Assembly: GCF_964019385.1 (NCBI RefSeq)
Contig: NC_088643.1
Location: 460,278 to 524,277 of the forward strand
Direction of reading: 5' to 3'
DNA length: 64,000 nucleotides
DNA from: Sycon ciliatum
Lineage: Eukaryota > Porifera > Calcarea > Leucosolenida > Sycettidae
Shown piece after piece: positions 1 to 24,050 of this stretch. The stretch's first letter is position 1, and the number at the start of each line of letters is the position of its first letter. A program made the translations under genes and the position numbers. The notes beneath the pieces were generated by a model that was not told where the DNA came from, made no database searches, and saw only the letters and a program-made list of their open reading frames with translations.

Positions 1-56
1 CACACATACATGTACATGTACATACATGACTGTACAGGCATGCACTCCCTTGCTGA

Positions 57-130
57 CACTGCATAGACACTGCATAGACACTGCATAGACACTGCATAGA
101 CACTGCATAGACACTGCATAGACACTGCAT
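57..130. repeat. 11-bp tandem repeat
   Basis: The unit CACTGCATAGA is repeated about six times head to tail with no visible variants. Confidence 0.9.
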
Positions 131-470
131 ATTGCAGTGTGATATCAGCTGTATTATGCACAGTCTGCTGTGAACTGTAGCCGTGTGATGGTCCATGGTC
201 TATGGTGCAAGAGAGTCTCTTACACATCACCAACGATAGCGCTATTCACAGCTCACAGCACCGTGACGTGAGCACTCAACCTGGCAGTAGTGCGCTGTGC
301 ATTGATTGCGCACGGACGTTGCGCTAGTCTACTGTAGCGGACATTCAAATCCGCTGAGAAGTCAAGCGGCCACGGGGTGCTGGCCTCGCCGCCACCAGCA
401 CTGCTGGTCCATGTTTACAGTGTGTACATGAACCACAGTGAACCACAGTGAACCACAGTGCATGTACAAC

Positions 471-648
471 TTCGCTAATAACGACTGCGGATATAACGAC
501 AATTCGCGGATAACGACAGAATTTCCATGCCCAGAGCAAAGTCACATCCAACTGTAATACATATAATGGGACTTCGGGTATAACGACACTTCGCGAATGA
601 GGACACTTTTCTGCTGCCCCGCCGAGTGTCGTTATACGCGAAGTTTAC
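471..648. mobile_element. Small TIR element inserted in a dispersed repeat
   Basis: The ends are inverted copies: ACTTCGCTAATAACGAC on the left and GTCGTTATACGCGAAGT on the right. The surrounding repeat recurs near 28316 without this insert, where GCATGTACGCGCTAAA reads straight through. TGTACA is found on both sides and may be the target duplication. No coding capacity. Confidence 0.6.
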
Positions 649-1681
649 TGTACACGCTAAAAGTAGTATAAAGGGCGCCTGCCCCGGTCATCCCATCAGA
701 TTTCAATCAGTCCACGACAGTATGTGCCTACTTCTGCATGTTTTCATGTTGGGTTCCTGTATGATTGGGCTAATTGTATTGCCTGGCAAGAAAGCTGCAT
801 TGCTCTGGTCTGCTTGAGAGTACTAGTAACTGAAACTGATACAAACCAACGCTGACACACATACCGTAGTAGAGGTCAGCGCATGCACAATCTCGATGTG
901 CCGGAGATCCTGTCCACTTTTCTTCTGTGAGTGCTATAATGCTGCTCTCTGGCTCGTGAAAAGCATACGTCAGGCCCGGTGGAACCGGTCCTGTTAGTCA
1001 GGCCCTGGCCAGACCAGCCGTCTGACTACCAACTCGTGAGTTGGTCATATGCAACCACCAATTCCCCATATCATGCCCACTGTGTAAAGGGCTATATCAT
1101 ACCCACTGTGTAAAGGGCTACAGTGTGGCCGGAACAATCCAGAACTGCGTCCGCCAGTACGGTACTTGGATGTCCAAGGAGAATACCGAACCGCATGTTG
1201 GGAGATTTCACTGTGCGCGAACCACATAGCAAACCTTGTAGCATCTAAAAAGTTGCACATCCTTCTGCAAGTACCATCCCTACCAGCACCAGTAGCAGCG
1301 CCACAGCTTCACTCTAGTCTCTACTGCCTTAGTAGACTACACAGTGTTGCTCAATGAAATCCGATGAAGCAGACCAATGCCACGCTGGGCGATGTGCATC
1401 CCTAGGCCTGCCAGCACTGGGGTATAAATCGATGCATGGCGCAAACTTGACTCAATTCCATCGGATGTCATTGAACAGCGTTGCATACCCCCCCCCCCTC
1501 CCCCCACACACACACATGCTCAGACATGATGAACCAGCAAATCTACCTCAATGTGATGTGTATGTCATGATTGTCTGTGTGTGTGTGTTTTCTGTATGTT
1601 CCTTGAAGGTGGAGTTCGTGATGTTTTCACGTTTTTTCCCTAAAAAACATCGTGGAGGTGAGTTATATTGCACGGAGAAAT

Positions 1682-2371
1682 GTAGTGTACAGTAGTGTAG
1701 TGTACAGTAGTGTAGTGTACAGTAGTGTAGTGTACAGTAGTGTAGTGTACAGTAGTGTAGTGTACAGTAATGTAGTGTACAGTAATGTAGTGTACAGTAG
1801 TGTAGTGTACAGTAGTGTAGTGTACAGTAGTGTAGTGTACAGTAGTGTAGTGTACAGTAGTGTAGTGTACAGTAATGTAGTGTACAGTAATGTAGTGTAC
1901 AGTAGTGTAGTGTACAGTAGTGTAGTGTACAGTAGTGTAGTGTACAGTAGTGTAGTGTACAGTAGTGTAGTGTACAGTAATGTAGTGTACAGTAGTGTAG
2001 TGTACAGTAGTGTAGTGTACAGTAGTGTAGTGTACAGTAGTGTAGTGTACAGTAGTGTAGTGTACAGTAGTGTAGTGTACAGTAGTGTAGTGTACAGTAG
2101 TGTAGTGTACAGTAGTGTAGTGTACAGTAGTGTAGTGTACAGTAGTGTAGTGTACAGTAGTGTAGTGTACAGTAGTGTAGTGTACAGTAGTGTAGTGTAC
2201 AGTAGTGTAGTGTACAGTAGTGTAGTGTACAGTAGTGTAGTGTACAGTAGTGTAGTGTACAGTAGTGTAGTGTACAGTAGTGTAGTGTACAGTAGTGTAG
2301 TGTACAGTAGTGTAGTGTACAGTAGTGTAGTGTACAGTAGTGTAGTGTACAGTAGTGTAGTGTACAGTAGA
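1682..2371. repeat. 15-bp minisatellite, array 1
   Basis: About 46 head-to-tail copies of AGTGTAGTGTACAGT (circularly permuted). Some units carry a G-to-A change (GTAATG instead of GTAGTG). In the left part these variants fall at units 6-7, 13-14 and 20, giving a higher-order period of seven units (about 105 bp). As 15 is a multiple of three and no frame meets a stop, long spurious reading frames run through it on both strands. Confidence 0.95.
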
Positions 2372-2375
2372 AAGT

Positions 2376-3111
2376 CCACGGCTTTTCCCTCAGCAAGGCT
2401 GGCTTTCGCGACGCCATCCATGTTCGCTATGGCTGGGTCCCCCCAATGCTGCCGTCCACCTGCGTCTGTGGTCAGGCATTCAGCACCGCGCATGCCCTGT
2501 CGTGCCCTATTGGAGGGTATCCGTCACTCCGGCATAACGAGCTGCGAGACATCACCGCCTCACTGCTTTCACGCGTCGCACATGACGTAAGTGTGGAGCC
2601 GTCTCTCCAGCCACTTTCCGGGGAACGGATGAGGTATCGTACTGCAATCAGCGAGGATGGCGCCCGCCTAGATGTTGCTGCCAGCGGGGTGTGGGGCGGC
2701 CGTTTCGAGAGGACATTCTTTGATGTCCGGGTATTTAACCCTTTTGTCCGATCGAACACCGCTCCCTCCCTCAACAGCACGTTCACTAAGCACGAGAAGG
2801 AGAAACGGCGACACTATGAAGAGCGTGTTAGGGAAGTAGAGAAGGCATCGTTCGTCCCCTTGGTGTTTTGTGCCTCCGGTGGTCAAGGCAAGGCTGCCTC
2901 TGCTTTCCTCAAGCGCATTGCATCAATGCTGGCTGAGAAGCGGAAGGAACCGTTCTCCATGGTGATGGCTCACCTTCGTTGCCGCCTAGGGTTTGCCCTC
3001 ATCAGATCGGCGATTGCAAGCTTAAGAGGTCATCGATCCAGGCGAGCACCTTTGGATCAGCAGCTGGAGTGCCCCTCAGCTCTAGTGAATGCTGAGTGTC
3101 GTCTGGGTTAA
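2376..3111 (+). pseudogene. C-terminal fragment of a retroelement protein (Cys-rich knuckle plus nuclease-like domain)
   Basis: The open frame enters from the truncated 5' edge and stops at 3111, giving about 240 residues. Visible features are a CxC knuckle (CVCG) followed by HALSCP, then RHNELRD, then DGARLDVAASGVWGGRFERT followed by FFDVRVFNP. The last block resembles a PD-(D/E)xK restriction-like nuclease core. From memory, this CxCG...HALSCP...RHNE...DGARLD module recurs in repetitive proteins of many invertebrates; I could not check a database. No reverse transcriptase domain remains, so the copy cannot be autonomous. The family name is uncertain. Host domestication is possible, but the poly(A) tail and truncation argue against it. 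Confidence 0.65.
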
Positions 3112-3196
3112 CCCTCACCTCTTGTTATATGGCTGTATTGTTTTCGCTATTAGTTAGTTTTCTTTGTTATGATTTCTTTTTTTCTTTTTCTTTTTT

Positions 3197-3405
3197 ACCA
3201 GGCGGTGGCCATCCCCTGAATTCATAGGTGCCAAACATTCTTTTTTCTTTAGTTTTCTTTGTTAATATGATTTCTTTTTTTCTTTTTCTTTTTCTTTTTA
3301 CCAGGCGTGGGCCATCCCCTGAATTCATAGGTGCCAGACATTCTCTTTTTTTCTTTCTTTTTTCTTTTTACCAGGCGTGGGCCATCCCCTGAATTCATAG
3401 GTGCC
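3197..3405 (+). repeat. Triplicated unit in the retroelement 3' end
   Basis: Three copies of ACCAGGCGTGGGCCATCCCC followed by TGAATTCATAGGTGCCA start near 3197, 3299 and 3369. They are separated by T-rich TTTCTTTTTCTTTT blocks. The first copy differs by one rearranged base. Tandem 3' repeats next to the poly(A) are common in non-LTR elements. Confidence 0.85.
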
Positions 3406-3419
3406 AAAAAAAAAAAAAA

Positions 3420-4153
3420 AAGTGTACAGTAGTGTAGTGTACAGTAGTGTAGTGTACAGTAATGTAGTGTACAGTAGTGTAGTGTACAGTAGTGTAGTGT
3501 ACAGTAGTGTAGTGTACAGTAGTGTAGTGTACAGTAGTGTAGTGTACAGTAATGTAGTGTACAGTAGTGTAGTGTACAGTAGTGTAGTGTACAGTAGTGT
3601 AGTGTACAGTAGTGTAGTGTACAGTAGTGTAGTGTACAGTAGTGTAGTGTACAGTAGTGTAGTGTACAGTAGTGTAGTGTACAGTAGTGTAGTGTACAGT
3701 AGTGTAGTGTACAGTAGTGTAGTGTACAGTAGTGTAGTGTACAGTAGTGTAGTGTACAGTAGTGTAGTGTACAGTAGTGTAGTGTACAGTAGTGTAGTGT
3801 ACAGTAGTGTAGTGTACAGTAGTGTAGTGTACAGTAGTGTAGTGTACAGTAGTGTAGTGTACAGTAGTGTAGTGTACAGTAGTGTAGTGTACAGTAGTGT
3901 AGTGTACAGTAGTGTAGTGTACAGTAGTGTAGTGTACAGTAGTGTAGTGTACAGTAGTGTAGTGTACAGTAGTGTAGTGTACAGTAGTGTAGTGTACAGT
4001 AGTGTAGTGTACAGTAGTGTAGTGTACAGTAGTGTAGTGTACAGTAGTGTAGTGTACAGTAGTGTAGTGTACAGTAGTGTAGTGTACAGTAGTGTAGTGT
4101 ACAGTAATGTAGTGTACAGTAGTGTAGTGTACAGTAGTGTAGTGTACAGTAGT
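3420..4153. repeat. 15-bp minisatellite, array 2
   Basis: About 49 copies of the same 15-bp unit as array 1, with the A variant at units 3 and 9 and again near 4105. It is probably the other half of array 1, separated from it by the LINE insertion. Confidence 0.95.
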
Positions 4154-5210
4154 TTATACTGAGCTTGTATACAAACTCCCATCTCTCCCCACACAACACT
4201 CCAGACTTGTATTTTGCATATAACAGGTACTTCGATGACGAGAATATAAACTGGTATATAAACTGGTATATAAACTGGTATATAAACTGGTGTATAAACT
4301 GGTGTATAAACTGGTATATAAACTCCTTTTTTTTTAGGATTACACTAGTGACCTGCAGTCCGCCTTGATGGTTTTTCGACATGCACGACGGTCCCAACTT
4401 CAGGATCTCTTTCCCGTCAACGATGAAGAATACAACGTCGTCCTTTGTAACATGTGCCTTGTGCTGCACCTGACGTTCGAGGCTGTCCTTCTTTCGCTGT
4501 TTCAGCACTCCGTCTGTCAAGCGCAGCACTCGACATGTGCGGCTGAAGAGCCCCGCGTGCCGCTCCTCCTGCGTTTTTGCATGGACATAGAATGCAGATA
4601 GCAGGGCTAGGGGCGACGGAACTTCACTACTGATGGTTTTCCAATCGATGTTCTCCTTTCCGCGTCCCTCGCAGAGCGGACGGAACATGCGCAGCCATAA
4701 TCCGTGGCACTGCCAGTGTTCTTAGAAACTGCTGCTTGAATAATGGCATCGTGATCCGTGGTCGTCCTCAGAAGAACTAAAGAAACGTTTGGGAGTCGAT
4801 TCAACAGGCTCGTGCTGATTCATTTTACTCTTACTTTGGAAAGGAGACGAACTCTATCATAGTCTATGTCTCTAATGATAGTAATGTATCAATGAACAAA
4901 CGGTTCTTTTACAAAGCCCGCGGTGAGATCTGCGCGCGGTAACGGTCACTAGCACTGTGAGGTTCAAACTAACTTACTTGGCGCATAGCTGTTACTTCCG
5001 ATGTAACTAGTACTTCAGTACTGAAGTCACAAAGAGTGTGTGATGCACTGATGGTACTGCACTGCATGTACTGCACAGAGTCAGTGGTAGTCTTGTACTT
5101 GATCCGCACAGGTTGGTGAAAGGAAGACTCGTCGAGCCATGGTTGTGGGTTGGAATTCCAATCTCTACCCTTGTGGGGGAGAGGGGAGTTTGTATATCAG
5201 CTCAGTATAA
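4154..5210. mobile_element. Candidate TIR element (~1.06 kb) between minisatellite arrays
   Basis: 4154-4191 (starting TTATACTGAGCTTGTATACA) recurs inverted at 5172-5210 with a few mismatches. The interior has no convincing gene. It includes six to seven copies of a 12-bp unit (TATAAACTGGTA, 4245-4325). The left end abuts array 2 and array 3 begins about 130 bp beyond the right end. It could be a non-autonomous DNA transposon that split the array, or a local inverted duplication. Confidence 0.45.
4245..4325. repeat. 12-bp tandem repeat
   Basis: TATAAACTGGTA is repeated six to seven times, with two units reading TGTAAACTGGTG-like variants. Confidence 0.85.
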
Positions 5211-5229
5211 GCATAATATTACCTACTCA

Positions 5230-5316
5230 GTTGATTATATGGGAAATATAAACCAATATACAAACCTCGGCTTCGCCTCGGTTTGTATACAGGTTTATAT
5301 TTCCCATATAATCAAC
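5230..5316. repeat. Long hairpin (inverted repeat)
   Basis: The left arm begins GTTGATTATATGGGAAATAT and the right arm ends with its exact complement. Arms of about 37 bp carry one small mismatch and the loop is about 13 nt. It lies immediately before minisatellite array 3. Confidence 0.85.
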
Positions 5317-5337
5317 TGGTTAGGTTATATTATATAC

Positions 5338-5621
5338 GTAGTGTACAGTAGTGTAGTGTACAGTAGTGTAGTGTACAGTAGTGTAGTGTACAGTAGTGTA
5401 GTGTACAGTAGTGTAGTGTACAGTAGTGTAGTGTACAGTAGTGTAGTGTACAGTAGTGTAGTGTACAGTAGTGTAGTGTACAGTAGTGTAGTGTACAGTA
5501 GTGTAGTGTACAGTAGTGTAGTGTACAGTAGTGTAGTGTACAGTAGTGTAGTGTACAGTAGTGTAGTGTACAGTAGTGTAGTGTACAGTAGTGTAGTGTA
5601 CAGTAGTGTAGTGTACAGTAC
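5338..5621. repeat. 15-bp minisatellite, array 3
   Basis: About 19 copies of the array 1/2 unit, with no A variants visible. Its edges are TATATACGT on the left and ACTTGCAGAATG on the right. Confidence 0.95.
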
Positions 5622-5762
5622 TTGCAGAATGAGGTACAGTGTACAGTCAGCTCCTGACTTAACCAACACCATTGTGTAGGAGAATTAGTTCTGTGTAGCT
5701 GAAAATGCACTCACAATGTACAAGCAACACATCCTGACAGACATGTGGCCCATGACTGCGCC

Positions 5763-6060
5763 TACCGTAAAGTACCGTTGATCCGCCCCCTCTCTAATTG
5801 CCGCCCCCTGTCGATTTTCTGCCTGTGAAGCAACTTCGGCGAATACAACGAAATACGATGTTGAACCGACGCATGCACTGCTGTACACACTACGTGCCAA
5901 TCCAGGATGAAAATGTGGACAATCCAGCACATCGAGCCTGAACTTCCACGTTGTTGTACATCGTACTGCACTTGACAGCCTTGATCTAATTCCCGCCCCT
6001 GTTGAAAACCCAGCTGAGAAGCGACATGGCGTGGGGGCGGATCAACGGTACTTTACGGTA
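5763..6060. mobile_element. TIR element, family 'ACCGTAAAGTACC', copy 1
   Basis: The ends are near-perfect inverted repeats of about 28 bp (TACCGTAAAGTACCGTTGAT on the left, complement on the right). A terminal TA on each side could be the target duplication. The 298-bp interior is non-coding and shares internal sequence with 9547-9877 and 31505-31671. Confidence 0.85.
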
Positions 6061-7600
6061 GTTCACATGCGGCCCTACAAGATATGGTTCTTTATAAATG
6101 AAAACTGTTCGTTACAAGGGGTCTATTTTTGTATGGTTTCAAACAGGGACATGGACAATAGTCAGTACTGGACAATAGTTATAAATGAAGTCGACCGTAC
6201 ATGTAATAGCTATGGTGATGCATGTAATGCAGGGCAATCCTGTGTGGGACCGTACTGCATGCACCCGATGAAGCATTCTTCCTGAGCTTCTTGGTATTGC
6301 TCCAACGTCGGCCATTGCTGGTTGACTCTGAAGGGGCGGAGCAGCGGTGTTGAGTTTCCAGTGAAAAAAGGTAGCCCAAGGTCAATTCTGACAGTTGGGA
6401 CCGGCAGGAGGTGCTACAGACCTCCTGTTTCAATGAGCTCAACGTACCTTTCACCGGCAGTGAGCTCCCCACTCAAGAACAAAGTGCTGCTAGCTGGTCT
6501 GCAGTACTGTCGGTCGCCGAAGAACTGGGGGTGGGGGTCAGACTCCTAGCCTAGACCGACAGTACTGTAATGCTAAATGTGACCCTAGTACACTCAGGTC
6601 AGGCACGTAGCTTGTGCATAGTCAGCGTAGTCCCGGTCCGGTCACCACACCAGCAGATAGCCGTCACAGGTACTACATAGTCGAAATAGGCAAAATGGCA
6701 GCTGCGAGGTTGCCGGTGGTGCATGGTCACCACACCACGGATGTTCGAGCGCCGCCCCTGCCGGTGTTTGCACCGTATGACCTTGGCTTACAATATAGGT
6801 GCACTTGGCCGTTGCCCTCTACCCTTGTGCACAGTAGCACTGTAGCACAGTAGCATGCATTGCCATTGCCATTGCCTGCTTTGCTTCTGATCAGGGAGTA
6901 CTGTATTTTCCAGAGTGTAAGCCACACTGGAGTATTTTATTTATTTATTTATTACAGCATCTCATAGCACAGTGAGAACACCGGCCAATGCAAAGAGAGA
7001 GGGTGTTAGCCAACCACGGCAAGGAAGGGAGAAGGGGAGGAGAAGAAAAAGGAACCGGCATGGATAAGCAGTGATTGCAACAAAATGAGAAAGTATTAGC
7101 CACATCGGAGTATAGGCCGCACTCCCCCCCCCCCTTTTTTTTGCCACGAAATACAGACATCTATCCTATTTAAATTCGGATACTGAGCCAGTAATAAAAT
7201 GTAAAAAAAGAAGAAACACATGAGAACGAGTTATCGCTGAATGTCTCAGTAGCCTGTCAGTTTTGTGCCCTGTTATCGCACTTTCTGACCGTTTATCATC
7301 TTGTTACAGTCGTGGATAGTTGCTGCATAACTCGTTCTCATGTGTTTCTTCTCTTTTTTACATCTACTGTAAAAGCCATATATATAATGAAGTGCTAACT
7401 CTAACGAGGTAACAAGGAGAAATCTGTCGTTAAAATAGAAATTGTTATACAGAAATCGATACATATACTGTCCTATTGAGCGTAGAGAATGCGTGAGAAT
7501 CGTTACCTTTCGTACACGTTAACCAGTCAATTTTGGGAAATCGTTATATATGCGCCTCGTTAGAATAATGGCTTTTACCGTATCCTATTAATCACCGTTA
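6061..7600. other. Non-coding stretch with small hairpins
   Basis: No coding region is recognised. A hairpin with arms CAGTACTGTCGGTC occurs at 6502-6515/6554-6567. A 33-34 bp inverted repeat (AAGAAACACATGAGAACGAG core) pairs 7201-7234 with 7327-7361. Fragments of the GGAGTATAAGCCGCAC type occur near 6908 and 7105. Confidence 0.5.
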
Positions 7601-7611
7601 ATTTGATCATT

Positions 7612-7682
7612 GGAGTATAAGCCGCACCCCCCCCCCCCCTTTTTGGGTAAAATTTGAGTGTTCAAAGTGTGGCTTATACTCC
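7612..7682. mobile_element. Very short TIR element (GGAGTATAAGCC...)
   Basis: GGAGTATAAGCCGCAC at the left is mirrored by GTGTGGCTTATACTCC at the right, around a C-run and T-run. Related half-sites lie near 6908 and 7105. It sits just upstream of the first SH3 exon. Confidence 0.65.
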
Positions 7683-7756
7683 GGAAAAAGCAGGGAGTAG
7701 TAAACTACTGGTATTTTACTACTCACTGCTTCTGATTCTCTTCTGATCCCCTCCAG

Positions 7757-22356
<14,600 letters not shown>

Positions 22357-23818
22357 AAAGCACCAGCAGGTAAAGGCTACTTGTGTAGAGATTACTGCAC
22401 GATGATGCAGGTCATGTCACGTGTCCGCCTAGCTCCCAATTTTGAGTTCAACTTTTTTTTTAAATTCCACTGTTTCAACCATGTACATGTAGTATGTGTC
22501 ATCTGTCTGATTTATAAACAATCCATCGACTTACCTTCAATAACTTAATTTCCACGCAGCCCATTGTAATGTCTATGTGTTTAGGTGTGTTTGTACATAA
22601 CAATTGTATCCGCTATCAGCTATAGCTGATCCAGCCAACGCATGCGCTACATGCATACCAGGTGTGTACTCGCTTACACGTTGGCATTCTTACGCCAATG
22701 GTTTCCCTTGCCCTCTGCTCTTTTTTGTGCCGTTGAAACAGCTTCGTTTGTTCCATCAGTTTTCTAGCGATCTAGCGCCGAAGCAAATACTCTCTGTGCT
22801 TTCCGCTACGATGCGCAGTCGTCTTGTTCTGCTGCTATCTGTCTTCTTCTTCACGTTGGCGCTCTCACTTCCTGTCGCAGACACTTGTACGCCGCGTCCT
22901 CTTAATGCCCCCGTCCCTGTCCAGCACGCTCTTTATCTACACGCCGCTTGCAGCGAGTGCAGCACCTCTCTATTTGGTTTTTTTCTTTTCGCCAGGGTAC
23001 CGGAGTACCACTCGCGCCCAACTAAGACAGTGTACATTTATTTCCCCTTAGTCTTATTCTAAACTTCTACACAAATCTCTTGCAAGCGTCAAGTTTCACT
23101 GGTGTATAAGTATGGTGAGTGACCTTTGCCTGGTACTCCCTGTTGGGCTCCGGTTCAGATACTTGTAAATAACTTTTCTTTCTCTCCTCTCCTCTAGATT
23201 TTCTTTTCTTCATCTTGTTCATGTTGAAGGAGTTCAGCAATTTGCTCGGAGTAATATTTGACCTCTCCTGGTGCTGGTGTGCGGTACTGTGCTGCAACTT
23301 CTCAAACCAGTCAACCCTGCGACTGATAATTGCGGAGCTGCATGCCTGTACGATTGATAAGTGTGGAAGTGCGCGCCATGCCTACACTTTCCCTAGCCAT
23401 GCATGCAATGCTACAATGACAAAGTATCAACATGAGGGTGGAACTGAAAACCGTGACCCCCAGTAGGCAAACGGGGATAAGATGCAGAACATGATTGGTG
23501 CCATCAGGGTATCTGTCCTGGGATCCAACTCCCCCCCCCCCCCCCACACACACACACACAAGCACCTACCCCCACCCCCAACCCCACACACAGAGCAGAG
23601 CGTACAGTATCACAGTCGAGCGGAGTCCAGTTTGCATCAACTCAGTACGACCAGAGAAGAAAAGAACATAGCAAATCCACAACAGCGCAAATACAATGCA
23701 AGTGGTTATAATAAAGCGCGAGTATTTTGGGATACGGTGATGGGTGTGGAAAAGAGAGCCATTGGAATGTTTCTAAACAAAAGACAAAATGACAGTAGAC
23801 GAGTAAAGGAGTGGGAAC
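22357..23818. other. Intergenic space between SH3 gene and DAD1 copy B
   Basis: Convergent 3' ends of two genes. A C-run next to a CA run is at about 23530-23560. No conserved gene is recognised. Confidence 0.5.
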
Positions 23819-24016
23819 TTAACCCAAGAAGTTCATGGCAACGAGATGGAGGACACAGTGAGCGAATACGAAGTCACCGAAAGCGCGCTGTGCGGAGATA
23901 CCCCGGAACTGCTGCTTGTTGGCGGGGTTGGACTGGACGCGAAGACATACTGTGCACACCAAGGCACATACACCAAGACACATACACACACACATACAAA
24001 CACACATACACACACG

Positions 24017-24050
<34 letters not shown>

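Larger units (their letters stand above)
1..1680. other. Non-coding repeat-rich stretch, no gene seen
   Basis: No open frame here resembles a known protein. An 11-bp tandem repeat (unit CACTGCATAGA, about six copies) lies at roughly 57-130. A dispersed repeat at about 310-730 recurs at about 28110-28390. A 25-bp local duplication containing CCCACTGTGTAAAGGGCT is at about 1069-1120. Any upstream exon of the SH3 gene could be here but I could not identify one. Confidence 0.5.
2372..3421 (+). mobile_element. 5'-truncated LINE-like retroelement with poly(A), inserted in the minisatellite
   Basis: The insert begins abruptly in coding sequence at about 2372 and ends in about 16 A. Both edges abut the same 15-bp minisatellite. 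The 3' untranslated part (about 3112-3405) has T-rich blocks and three copies of a roughly 37-bp unit containing CCATCCCCTGAATTCATAGG. A 5' truncation plus a poly(A) end is the signature of target-primed reverse transcription. Confidence 0.8.

Noticed and set aside
1652-5679. Long open frames of repeated VVYSS, CTLHY or TLLYT residues
   Set aside because: They are translations of the 15-bp minisatellite, open on both strands only because 15 is a multiple of three and the unit lacks stops.
22811-23062. 84-residue frame starting with a signal-peptide-like MRSRLVLLLSVFFFTLALSL
   Set aside because: The hydrophobic start looks plausible, but it lies in the probable 3' flank of the SH3 gene, is T-rich, and shows no conserved domain or splice context.
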